DNA from: Firmicutes bacterium UBA2530
Lineage (GTDB): Bacteria > Bacillota > Clostridia > Tissierellales > Sedimentibacteraceae
Reading direction: 5' to 3'
Assembly: GCA_002340985.1 (NCBI GenBank)
Contig: DDNC01000015.1
Coordinates: forward strand, 140,458-155,492
DNA length: 15,035 nucleotides
Shown here: positions 1 through 5,476 of the stretch, in pieces
Layout: every line of letters starts with the position of its first letter
Position numbering within the stretch: position 1 is the first letter of the stretch
Made by a program: the position numbers and the translations under genes
The notes under the pieces: generated by a model
Database searches by the model: none
What the model was told of the DNA's origin: nothing
The model's input: only the letters and a program-made list of their open reading frames with translations

Positions 1-310
1 CTGCTTCGATGCCCCAGCCTGTGATCAATCTTTTTAGCACTGCACCAAATTTGAAGACTATCTTTCCTGCAAATACTATCTCAAGCTCTGCATTATTAAC
101 CTGTTCCTCATAAACTCGCACATCATCAGTTGCGCCCACACGGTTCAGCAACCAAGCTGCAAAATCAGTTCGACCATTTTCAGTACACTTGTCCAAAATA
201 TCCTGATACTCCCCACCGTTAGGATAGCCGTGCTTGAATGCGCGCAGACCTTCTCCGCAAGCTCCTAATTCTTTTAAATAGTCATATGATATATGAAAAT
301 TACCTTTCAT
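1..310 (-). CDS. Phage early protein, N-terminal part (cut by window start)
   Basis: Open frame from an ATG at 310 running off the left edge, so 103 codons of the N-terminal side are visible. An AGGAGG lies 9 bases before the ATG. It is the most downstream early gene visible, 28 bases after the stop of the HTH gene at 339. The visible protein starts MKGNFHISYDYLKELGACGE, then has a segment rich in GEYQDILDKC and DFAAWLLNRVG, and reaches LITGWGIEA at the edge. From memory, clostridial phage proteins with this start often continue into glycine-rich GWGIxAG repeats; the last visible residues could be the first repeat, but that part is outside the window. No enzymatic motif is visible and no function is assigned. 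Confidence 0.75.
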   Translation of the reverse strand, partial: MKGNFHISYDYLKELGACGEGLRAFKHGYPNGGEYQDILDKCTENGRTDFAAWLLNRVGATDDVRVYEEQVNNAELEIVFAGKIVFKFGAVLKRLITGWGIEA

Positions 311-338
311 TTATAAAATCCTCCTTGAATTGTTTAAT

Positions 339-725
339 TTAATTTGCTATACTGTGTTTGATTAAACATTTTTTATCGGCCGTTCTGTTGGCGCAGGACG
401 GCATTTTTTTATTTGCTGGGAGCTCTAAGTTTCGTCGGTAATCCCGCACGCTCGTTTGTGATATGCCTAATTCAATTGAAATTTGAACATCATTCATCTC
501 CTTCTCATATAGTTTCATAAACTCTTCATCAAGTTTCTCTGATACAGGCTTCTTATAAATACGGCTACTTGGCTGTACAATAAGTCCTAACGACGCATAA
601 GCCTTGATTTCCGCTGCCCTCTTCCTTGCTTCTGTTTCATCAGCCCAACATCCGTCAATTGGACCGTGCATGATAGCGCATTTCTTTCCTCTGCTGTAGT
701 AGCAGGTATTGCATGTCTTGTTCAT
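339..725 (-). CDS. Small phage protein: Cys-rich N-terminus plus helix-turn-helix
   Basis: 128 aa from the ATG at 725. A longer frame from a GTG at 734 exists, but that GTG lies inside the GGGAGGTGAGG ribosome binding site, so the ATG is preferred. Near the N-terminus there is a CxxC plus further Cys (CNTCYYSRGKKC, then a Cys before WADE), which looks like a small zinc-binding knuckle. A helix-turn-helix follows (NDVQISIELGISQTSVRDYR), of the kind used by sigma-factor-like or transposase-like DNA-binding phage proteins. The last roughly 20 residues are encoded across a DNA hairpin (379-402) and look less constrained. It follows the Spo0A-like gene by 15 bases in the same operon. A DNA-binding regulatory role is inferred; the target is unknown. 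Confidence 0.75.
   Translation of the reverse strand: MNKTCNTCYYSRGKKCAIMHGPIDGCWADETEARKRAAEIKAYASLGLIVQPSSRIYKKPVSEKLDEEFMKLYEKEMNDVQISIELGISQTSVRDYRRNLELPANKKMPSCANRTADKKCLIKHSIAN
379..410 (+). terminator. Intrinsic terminator reading on the + strand, inside the 3' end of a - strand gene
   Basis: A 9-bp stem, GCCGTTCTG paired with CAGGACGGC (one T-G wobble), with a 6-base TTGGCG loop, is followed by ATTTTTTT. The T-run is on the + strand only, so it should stop rightward transcription, opposite to the early operon. No + strand gene is visible between 1 and 378. Confidence 0.55.
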
Positions 726-740
726 TTGCCTCACCTCCCT

Positions 741-1256
741 TCATTCCGAATCTGCAGCAGATAACTCGTCTTCAATCATAATATTTAAATCCTCTAAAGT
801 TTCAGGTGCAAATCCCAGTATTTCATTTAGCACAGTGTCTTCATTTCCTGCATGCATTAATTTCTTGATATTCTCTATTAGCCGCTCCATACCTTCGCAT
901 CCAACACTCTCTCCTGCCTGCTCTTCGAGCGCAAATGCAAGAGTAGAAATAAACTCCGAATTTGACGGTTTAGAATCCCACACTGGGCGTACATTCAAGA
1001 TACCTCTGAATTGATTTGAAATAAATTCATTGCCTTTTTTATCAAAGTATGAACCTATGGCGTGTCTGATTGCCCGTTCAACCCTTGACTCAGTATCATT
1101 AAATTCCTCTGCGATAACAGAATACATGCCACCCTTACCTGTTATTTTTTTGTTCGTGCTATAAAGTTCTGTCGCTCTTGCTGTATAGCTTGTACCTTTT
1201 AATCTTGCGCTCATTCCAATACCTATGAGCATGCTTTTAATATCTGATGTTTTCAT
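741..1256 (-). CDS. Phage-encoded stand-alone Spo0A C-terminal (effector) domain protein
   Basis: 171 aa. Residues about 4-110 match the DNA-binding effector domain of the sporulation master regulator Spo0A: IKSMLIGIGM, then ARLKGTSYTARA, YSVIAEEFNDT, the hallmark recognition-helix motif SRVERAIRHAI (57-67), and KPSNSEFI (96-103), equivalent to the family's KPTNSEF. There is no receiver domain, so it cannot be controlled by phosphorylation as Spo0A is. Residues about 111-171 form an acidic tail unlike Spo0A. The gene overlaps the upstream PP-loop gene by 4 bases (ATGA) and has a GGAGG 4 bases before the start, so the two are probably translated together. In Spo0A the domain binds TGTCGAA-type boxes and contacts the sigma subunit. 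The inferred role is control of phage genes or interference with host sporulation or stationary-phase genes. Confidence 0.88.
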   Translation of the reverse strand: MKTSDIKSMLIGIGMSARLKGTSYTARATELYSTNKKITGKGGMYSVIAEEFNDTESRVERAIRHAIGSYFDKKGNEFISNQFRGILNVRPVWDSKPSNSEFISTLAFALEEQAGESVGCEGMERLIENIKKLMHAGNEDTVLNEILGFAPETLEDLNIMIEDELSAADSE

Positions 1257-1999
1257 GACTCCTCCTTCCTAATATCAGCCTCCAGCATTTCTAATGTATA
1301 TGGCTGTTTTCTACGTTTCAAAATTGCATATTCTCTATCTGTTCCGTGGTGCAGCCTCGCATTATCGGCTAATTCTTTTTCCGCTGTTTTCATTTCTTCA
1401 AAGCGTTCAGGCAATACCCTATGTAATAATGTAAAGTGCTTTATTCCTGCCCGGAAACATCGACCACCACAGTTATTGTGGTCAAATCCAAGCTTGTACA
1501 ATCTTGGTATGTCAATTCCCCATTCAGCACACTCGTTAAGCATTTCCGCTTTATCTGTTATGCCTTGTTCAATAAGTAGATACCTTACAGGATGCTTATA
1601 GTTTTTCGTAATACCCGGGCAGCGCCTTGTCTCCCCGTTGTCTATTCCGATATGTATTACTGCTTCATTAGGCTTTATATCCTGCTCTTTTAGCCATTTC
1701 TTAAATAATTTTGACTTTAGCTGCTGGCTGCATATTGGGAACCGATTGTTTAACACAAGGTGCTGCTCACGCGATATGTCTATGGGTGTCCTGCCGTCAC
1801 AAAGCGGTATTATCTCAATTTCCGGGTAATATTTTTTTAAATAACCAAACACATTATCATTGAATCTGTATAGGTCTTCATCTTCAAAGAGAGTGTCTAT
1901 GAATACGACCTTAATACATTCTTCAGGAAAAATATTTACAACTCGCTTTAGTACGCAGAAGCTCCCAATTCCACCGCTGAAACTTACTATCTGTAACAC
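1253..1999 (-). CDS. PAPS-reductase-like PP-loop protein (phage)
   Basis: 248 aa from the GTG at 1999, which has GGGAGG 6 bases upstream. The frame is open back to 2098, but those extra codons overlap the upstream 38-aa gene. The N-terminus has a PP-loop, SGGIGS (residues 8-13), the ATP-pyrophosphatase signature of the PAPS reductase/adenine nucleotide alpha-hydrolase superfamily, in a variant of SGGxDS. FIDTLFEDEDLYRF follows, equivalent to the CysH region after the first strand. Cysteines at 90 (CSQQLK), 127 (RRCPG), 157, 177 and 181 (NNCGGRCFRAG) could bind a metal or Fe-S cluster, as in DndC or assimilatory APS reductases. The lone position in a phage operon with no other cys genes argues against sulfate assimilation. 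Nucleic-acid or tRNA modification is possible, but the substrate cannot be read from sequence. Confidence 0.82.
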   Translation of the reverse strand: MLQIVSFSGGIGSFCVLKRVVNIFPEECIKVVFIDTLFEDEDLYRFNDNVFGYLKKYYPEIEIIPLCDGRTPIDISREQHLVLNNRFPICSQQLKSKLFKKWLKEQDIKPNEAVIHIGIDNGETRRCPGITKNYKHPVRYLLIEQGITDKAEMLNECAEWGIDIPRLYKLGFDHNNCGGRCFRAGIKHFTLLHRVLPERFEEMKTAEKELADNARLHHGTDREYAILKRRKQPYTLEMLEADIRKEES

Positions 2000-2001
2000 C
2001 T

Positions 2002-2118
2002 TTACCTCCCATCCAACATCATCCCTGCTATAAGCAAAATTCCTACAACTGCTAACTTTAGCCTTATGTACTCTAAAGGGTCGGTTAGCTTGTCCCAAAA
2101 TCGCTTAATTTTCTTCAT
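2002..2118 (-). CDS. Small predicted single-pass membrane protein (38 aa)
   Basis: ATG at 2118 overlaps the stop of the upstream Lar-like remnant (ATGA). Its stop at 2002-2004 lies 2 bases before the GTG of the PP-loop gene, whose ribosome binding site is inside this gene. The N-terminus is basic and charged (MKKIKRFWDK). It is followed by a hydrophobic stretch, LAVVGILLIAGMML, near the C-terminus, consistent with one membrane helix with a cytoplasmic basic N-terminus. Its place in a chain of overlapping genes supports it being real. Function is unknown. Confidence 0.55.
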   Translation of the reverse strand: MKKIKRFWDKLTDPLEYIRLKLAVVGILLIAGMMLDGR

Positions 2119-2532
2119 GGCTTTCTCCTGTACGCAAGCCACGTTTTGCCGTAATCTTTCATGTAATGGCTGATATTTAGTCCATCAGCACAACGAGCCA
2201 CTTGTTTGTCATAGTCATCAAATGTTGCTCCCACAATCGTCCATCCACTAAATCGCTGTTCAGAACCTTATATCCATATTGGCTGCCTGTACATTCCCTG
2301 CAGCTCGTCCAAAGTCAATGGCGGGTTTTCGTCTGCTGCTCGGGTGTTCCATGCGGTGATTGCTGATGCTCTTGTTTGTAATGCAGTTACATTATCATTA
2401 AAAACTTTTCCTACTCTGCAATTACAATCTTTGTTTTGACATACCAACCCCCAACCCTCAATAAATCGAATTTCGTCTATATCTGTACCTCCACAAAACG
2501 GACATTCCTTAAGCTTTTCGCTCTTTTTTCAT
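2115..2532 (-). pseudogene. Lar-like (restriction alleviation) phage protein, disrupted
   Basis: Translation from about 2526 to 2115 gives a recognisable protein: KKSEKLKECPFCGG, then DEIRFIEGWGLVC, ITAWNTRA, PPLTLDELQGMYRQPIWI, and finally YGKTWLAYRRKP. The CPFCGG and AWNTR motifs are those of the Lar/zinc-ribbon family of phages, and the C-terminal part is a common extension in clostridial phages. The natural start ATG (2532) is followed by six A and is out of frame, reading only MKKERKA then stop. Five A would put it in frame. In the protein frame a TAA at 2268-2270 interrupts between WI and GSEQRF, where a sense codon is expected. The frame is open again to a TGA at 2115. Two independent lesions make this a pseudogene, unless sequence errors are involved. 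Lar proteins of E. coli modulate type I restriction. Confidence 0.72.
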
Positions 2533-2912
2533 CACTCCTTTCCAACCCAGTTATAAATATCTTGTGCCAAAGCCTTATTTTCTGTTGCTGCTGCGTATGC
2601 CCTGAGCGCTACCACTGCTGCTGGGTCCTTGTCAGGTTCGAGAACAAAACAACTATAAACAGGAGTTAAGTCATTCCGATGAACTATATATTTGCCGTAT
2701 AAGCCTTTTTCATTGTCGCTCATTGTTCGCACGCTCTTTTGACAATATGAATTTGCTTGTCCTAAATCTTCATCCCATTCAGGTACATTTTCTTCATCTT
2801 CTGTGTAATCACTGACAACTTTTGCTGTCCCCAGGAACGAGCAACACGCCGTCCACGCGCATAACCACGTATCATATTTTGTAGAGCTGTAACGGCATTT
2901 ATTGCATTTCAT
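2532..2912 (-). CDS. Small phage early protein with N-terminal Cys motif
   Basis: 126 aa. The ATG overlaps the stop of the upstream zinc-ribbon gene (ATGA, 2909-2912). The N-terminus has CNKCRY, then C18, C23 and C24, suggesting a small metal-binding knuckle. The middle is acidic (DYTEDEENVPEWDEDL). The C-terminus (AVVALRAYAAATENKALAQDIYNWV) looks helical and resembles tails seen on several clostridial phage early proteins. Its stop sits next to the start of the broken Lar-like gene, and the protein frame of that gene is the same frame, separated by TGATGA. I do not recognise a function. Confidence 0.7.
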   Translation of the reverse strand: MKCNKCRYSSTKYDTWLCAWTACCSFLGTAKVVSDYTEDEENVPEWDEDLGQANSYCQKSVRTMSDNEKGLYGKYIVHRNDLTPVYSCFVLEPDKDPAAVVALRAYAAATENKALAQDIYNWVGKE

Positions 2913-3292
2913 TGTTCATCACTCCAATCAATCTTTTGCCCGCATTCAGGACAATGCTTTGACTGCCTGCCACCGCACAAACTCATATCCGGAAATTCGG
3001 TTACAAATATGTATTTGCAATCCGGGCATTTCCATAAAGTTCTTTCATCAGATTTATCTCCGTATGGTTTCCTCTCTATCTGTTTTTTTAGGGCCTGAAT
3101 AGCTATTCCACAAGCATGCAACCCCTCACGATTCCATACATATCTTTTATCATCTTCCTGTATTGGTTGTCCTAACGCCGAAACGCCATCCCAATCCTTA
3201 TTAATTTCATTTACTGTCTCAATAGCTCGAATGCTTTGCTCATATGATTTTATATGTTTACCTAAGATTTCTGCTGCCTTTTCAATCTCCAT
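2909..3292 (-). CDS. Phage early protein with C-terminal zinc ribbon
   Basis: 127 aa. The start ATG directly follows the stop of the 37-aa gene (TAGATG), with GGGAGG 5 bases before it, so translation is probably coupled. The N-terminal half is helical and charged (EKAAEILGKHIKSYEQSIRA) with a second helix GLHACGIAIQALKKQIE. The C-terminal half has a zinc-ribbon pattern, CPDC (residues 89-92) and CPEC (114-117), with an extra Cys at 106. This layout is common in small phage early proteins; zinc binding and a nucleic-acid or protein adaptor role are inferred. Confidence 0.75.
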   Translation of the reverse strand: MEIEKAAEILGKHIKSYEQSIRAIETVNEINKDWDGVSALGQPIQEDDKRYVWNREGLHACGIAIQALKKQIERKPYGDKSDERTLWKCPDCKYIFVTEFPDMSLCGGRQSKHCPECGQKIDWSDEQ

Positions 3293-3406
3293 CTATTCCT
3301 CCCAATCTTCACAAATGTCATCCTGTTTGACATTGTTATCAAACAGTAAGCATATGCCTTTATACTTACATGTTCGCTTGTACCATTTACAGCTGTTGCA
3401 GTTCAT
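3293..3406 (-). CDS. Small Cys-rich protein (37 aa)
   Basis: Reads MNCNSCKWYKRTCKYKGICL and ends CEDWEE. Five or six Cys in 37 residues, in CxxC and CxxxxxC spacing, suggest a metal-binding knuckle. GGAGG lies 6 bases before the ATG. Its start overlaps the end of the upstream 29-aa gene by 20 bases, and its stop abuts the next ATG. The ribosome binding site and the tight packing on both sides support it being a real gene. Function is unknown. Confidence 0.6.
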   Translation of the reverse strand: MNCNSCKWYKRTCKYKGICLLFDNNVKQDDICEDWEE

Positions 3407-3476
3407 ACTGTGCCTCCAATCTTTCTAAGAATTTTCTCAGGTCTTTTATTTTTCCGAAGAATCGTATGTTTTTCAT
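3387..3476 (-). CDS. Very small phage protein (29 aa)
   Basis: ATG at 3476 overlaps the stop of the upstream 72-aa gene (ATGA) and has AAGGAGG about 5 bases upstream. The protein MKNIRFFGKIKDLRKFLERL plus nine more residues is basic then helical. It may be a real small protein, or mainly a way of carrying ribosomes to the next gene, which starts inside it. No function is recognised. Confidence 0.45.
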   Translation of the reverse strand: MKNIRFFGKIKDLRKFLERLEAQYELQQL

Positions 3477-3691
3477 AGGGCCTCCTTATTAAGTATTTCA
3501 AGTGCATCTATCCCTGTGTAGTCCTTAAATAATTTAGGACTGATATAGTAGGTATACTGTGAGCTATCCTCAGATATTTTGTAAGCTGCACCTATTGGCA
3601 ATATTCCACGTTTCAAGCCTTCTCTTACAAATTGAGGACACTTATTCATCAGTTCTGCCGCAAAAGTTACTGATATTTTTGTATTTTGCAT
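3473..3691 (-). CDS. Small putative DNA-binding protein (excisionase-like), 72 aa
   Basis: Follows the antirepressor, with AGGAGG 6 bases before the ATG. The N-terminus ISVTFAAELMNKCPQFVREG fits a winged helix-turn-helix of the MerR/excisionase kind: residues 7-26 resemble 'sVteaAklmgkspqfVr.gL', which I recall in clostridial phage proteins at this position. The C-terminal half (YKISEDSSQYTYYISPKLFK) would be the wing and the last helix. Its start lies inside the extended frame of the antirepressor because of the frameshift there; in the undamaged arrangement the antirepressor would stop 12 bases before this ATG. Excisionase or early regulator is the likely role. Confidence 0.65.
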   Translation of the reverse strand: MQNTKISVTFAAELMNKCPQFVREGLKRGILPIGAAYKISEDSSQYTYYISPKLFKDYTGIDALEILNKEAL

Positions 3692-4467
3692 TGTGAGCCT
3701 CCTTTAAGCGGTTTTCTGCATGTACAGCAGCCTGAATGTTCCCTGCCTTTTGGAGTTATCAGCGTTTGCACTCCGCTCCAGTTGGTTTTTTCGTTGAAGG
3801 TTTCCTTTATCTCAAATAATCCGTTGTTCTTATCCGCATAAGGAGTAAGCTTGCCTTTCTTATCCCTATAAACATATTTGTGAGTTATTAGGAAATTGAT
3901 AAAATCTTTCTCTTTGATATTTAACTGCTTTGCGGTATCTCTGAAACTTGTTAGCAGGTTTCTGTCCACCAGTTCGTCGAAGTAGTCTGCTTTAGGCTGC
4001 ATAATAGCGTTGTCTACGGTAAGAGCGGAATTTACCGCTTGCAGGGCTTTGTTCTTGTCTTGTTCCTCTTTTAATACTGTCGCAAGTCTAATCAGTACAT
4101 CAGGATTTAAAATCGCTGCTTCTAATGTCTCAGGAGTCATATACGCTCCGTGCTTCCTGATAGATGGAAGTACCTCATCAAATATCCACGATTCAAATTT
4201 TTCTGCTGATGGTAATTTACTGTTTGCTATCAATCGGTATAAATCACCCTCTGTTATAAATTTTGCCTGCTGTTCCCTTCCCAAGGAATCTATGACGGTA
4301 CGAAACATACCCCCATCTTTTTTACAATGCCTTTCAACTGCTTTGTGTGGCTGGTCGTAGCCCAACGCCTTAGCAACATCGCTACCACAAAATAATATGT
4401 TGCCATTTTCTTCAATCGTTCTTATTTGTCCAAATTCCGTATTTTCAAATATTTTTAATTCGTTCAT
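3667..4467 (-). CDS. Phage antirepressor, BRO-N plus KilAC domains, C-terminus frameshifted
   Basis: 266 aa as read. Residues about 1-110 form a BRO-N domain (IFENTEFGQIRTI, LFCGSDVAKALGYDQPHKAV, FITEGDLYRLI, AEKFESWIFDEVLPSIRKHG). Residues about 150-243 form the KilAC/ANT domain (PKADYFDELVDRNLL, FRDTAKQLNIKEKDFINFL, YRDKKGKLTPYA, KTNWSGVQTLITPKGRE). Such proteins lift repression by a CI-like repressor and are typical of lambdoid-style early regions in Firmicutes. After E243 the usual ending is lost: the frame gives HSGCCTCRKPLKGG and runs 25 bases into the next gene. One extra A near 3738-3741 would restore TFRLLYMQKTA and a TAA at 3704-3706, just before the next ribosome binding site. Start ATG with AGGAG 8 bases upstream. 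Confidence 0.85.
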   Translation of the reverse strand: MNELKIFENTEFGQIRTIEENGNILFCGSDVAKALGYDQPHKAVERHCKKDGGMFRTVIDSLGREQQAKFITEGDLYRLIANSKLPSAEKFESWIFDEVLPSIRKHGAYMTPETLEAAILNPDVLIRLATVLKEEQDKNKALQAVNSALTVDNAIMQPKADYFDELVDRNLLTSFRDTAKQLNIKEKDFINFLITHKYVYRDKKGKLTPYADKNNGLFEIKETFNEKTNWSGVQTLITPKGREHSGCCTCRKPLKGGSQCKIQKYQ

Positions 4468-4485
4468 CTTTGGTGCTCCTTTCTT

Positions 4486-4514
4486 TTTACATATTTTTAC
4501 TTCTGTGTTATAAT
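4486..4514 (+). promoter_or_regulatory. Promoter of the opposing gene 4564-4881
   Basis: -35 TTTACA (4486-4491), a 17-base spacer, and -10 TATAAT (4509-4514) preceded by TGT, an extended -10. The start of transcription would be near 4521. It reads against the early operon and lies just upstream (on the - strand) of the antirepressor start. Confidence 0.7.
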
Positions 4515-4521
4515 CTCCTTA

Positions 4522-4539
4522 TCAGAATTGCCGTTCTGA
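4522..4539. promoter_or_regulatory. Perfect inverted repeat at the transcription start (candidate operator)
   Basis: TCAGAA, six bases, then TTCTGA: an 18-base site with perfect 6-bp arms, placed directly after the predicted start site of the promoter at 4486-4514 and 25 bases before the ATG of the + strand gene. Its size is right for a dimeric repressor, possibly autoregulation. It does not match the five operators of the main switch. Confidence 0.4.
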
Positions 4540-4563
4540 AATATTGTGAAAGGAGATGTCGTT

Positions 4564-4881
4564 ATGGTTGAATTAACAAAAGATGCCGATAAGTTATTAT
4601 GCTGCATTTACAAGCAATTCTTAGAGCGTAGAAAATCAGGATTTTCAAAATTTGATGCTAAAAGCTTTGAAAGTGATTTTTATGTCACCGATAAAAATAT
4701 ATCCTCTTGGAATGACGATGATGTATCGGATACGCTGTTAGAACTTGGTAGAGCAAAATATATTCGCCTATTTTTAGGTCGTGACTTTGATTTAGAAGAT
4801 GCAGCTATAGTCTATATGGAAAATCGTTTTAAAAATGGACTTCTTGAAGTTACTGATTTCATATCAAAATTCATTCCTTAA
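4564..4881 (+). CDS. Unknown small protein opposing the early operon (105 aa)
   Basis: Start ATG at 4564 with AAAGGAG 8 bases upstream; an upstream GTG at 4546 has no ribosome binding site. The protein begins MVELTKDADKLLCCIYKQFL and ends NGLLEVTDFISKFIP. It reads as mostly helical with a segment (DDDVSDTLLELGRAKYIRLF, then a short LGRDFDLEDAAIVYM) that fits a winged-helix fold with wing strands. I recall similar unnamed clostridial proteins but no function. It has its own consensus promoter and is the only + strand gene inside the - strand early region, so it may be expressed in the lysogen. Its 3' end overlaps the 3' end of the convergent gene at 4864 by 18 bases, and no terminator is visible between them. 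Confidence 0.75.
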   Translation: MVELTKDADKLLCCIYKQFLERRKSGFSKFDAKSFESDFYVTDKNISSWNDDDVSDTLLELGRAKYIRLFLGRDFDLEDAAIVYMENRFKNGLLEVTDFISKFIP

Positions 4882-5043
4882 AATTTTTCCATCAACAAAG
4901 TATTTATTTTTATAAGTTACTTCCCATACGCCATTTTCGAAACTTATTAACAGTTCATCGCATTTTTCAGAAAATGGCGTTCCGTTTATTTTGTATACAT
5001 TGTTTGGAATATCGATTGCGATTGTTTCTAATCTTTCTTCCAC
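4864..5043 (-). CDS. Small phage early protein (59 aa)
   Basis: GTG at 5043 with GGAGG 7 bases upstream. A longer frame from a TTG at 5064 overlaps the end of the 53-aa gene and has no ribosome binding site. The protein (VEERLETIAIDIPNNVYKIN, then LLISFENGVWEVTYKNKYF) alternates hydrophobic residues and looks like a small beta-rich domain. It is 4 bases after the stop of the 53-aa gene. Its 3' end overlaps the opposing + strand gene. Function is unknown. Confidence 0.6.
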   Translation of the reverse strand: MEERLETIAIDIPNNVYKINGTPFSEKCDELLISFENGVWEVTYKNKYFVDGKILRNEF

Positions 5044-5047
5044 TTCC

Positions 5048-5209
5048 TCACCTCCCAGTCTCAACTACAGACAATACCTTATACGAATCATGCCTGTAGC
5101 ATTCTTTGAAATCCCTGATTGCTTCTGATTCTGAACGAGAATTGAAGCAATAGCATTTAACCTTGTTTGTAGTCAAGTTTATAAAAGTAACTACATATTC
5201 TTTGTACAT
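5048..5209 (-). CDS. Small phage early protein (53 aa)
   Basis: ATG at 5209 with AGGAGG 8 bases upstream. It reads MYKEYVVTFINLTTNKVKCY and continues CFNSRSESEAIRDFKECYRH to a TGA at 5048. It lies between the Cro-like gene (13 bases downstream of its stop) and the 59-aa gene (4 bases before its GTG), in operon spacing. The mix of a beta start and one charged helix suggests a compact small domain. Function is unknown. The ribosome binding site and position support a real gene despite its length. Confidence 0.6.
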   Translation of the reverse strand: MYKEYVVTFINLTTNKVKCYCFNSRSESEAIRDFKECYRHDSYKVLSVVETGR

Positions 5210-5222
5210 TTAAGTTGCCTCC

Positions 5223-5450
5223 TTAGTTTTTATAGTGTGGACTTGTTTTTATAGCATTAGACTCGAACAAATATTCAATAGGCAAATCCACATTTAATAT
5301 TTTTTTAATTCTTATAGCTTCGGGTAAAGTAAGCTTATATTTACCGCTAAGTTTTAAAGATAATGTACCGAGCGTAATGCCTAACTCCTGAGCTACTTTA
5401 GTTTTTGTAATGCCCTGTCTCGCAAATTCCGCTTCCAAGTTTCTATACAT
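5223..5450 (-). CDS. Cro-like XRE-family helix-turn-helix regulator (75 aa)
   Basis: First gene of the leftward early operon. The protein is a single HTH_XRE domain: MYRNLEAEFARQGITKTKVA, then the turn and recognition helix region ELGITLGTLSLKLSG, then AIRIKKILNVDLPIEYLF. The length and the single domain fit Cro rather than a CI repressor. ATG at 5450 with AGGAG 6 to 7 bases upstream. It is transcribed from the promoter at 5505-5532, which contains an operator in its spacer, and is divergent from the repressor gene at 5652. The likely role is to bind the same operators and hold down the lysogeny promoter early in lytic growth. Confidence 0.85.
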   Translation of the reverse strand: MYRNLEAEFARQGITKTKVAQELGITLGTLSLKLSGKYKLTLPEAIRIKKILNVDLPIEYLFESNAIKTSPHYKN

Positions 5451-5476
5451 TTATTAGCTCCTTTCCTCTTTTGTGG

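Noticed and set aside
709..1014. Open frame on the + strand across the Spo0A-like and HTH genes
   Set aside because: Low-complexity Ser-rich translation opposite a convincing - strand gene, with no ribosome binding site.
2532..2912. Stop-codon readthrough fusing the 126-aa protein to the Lar-like frame (same frame, TGATGA)
   Set aside because: Two consecutive stops would need readthrough. The ATG overlapping them and the A6 run are explained more simply by a one-base insertion.
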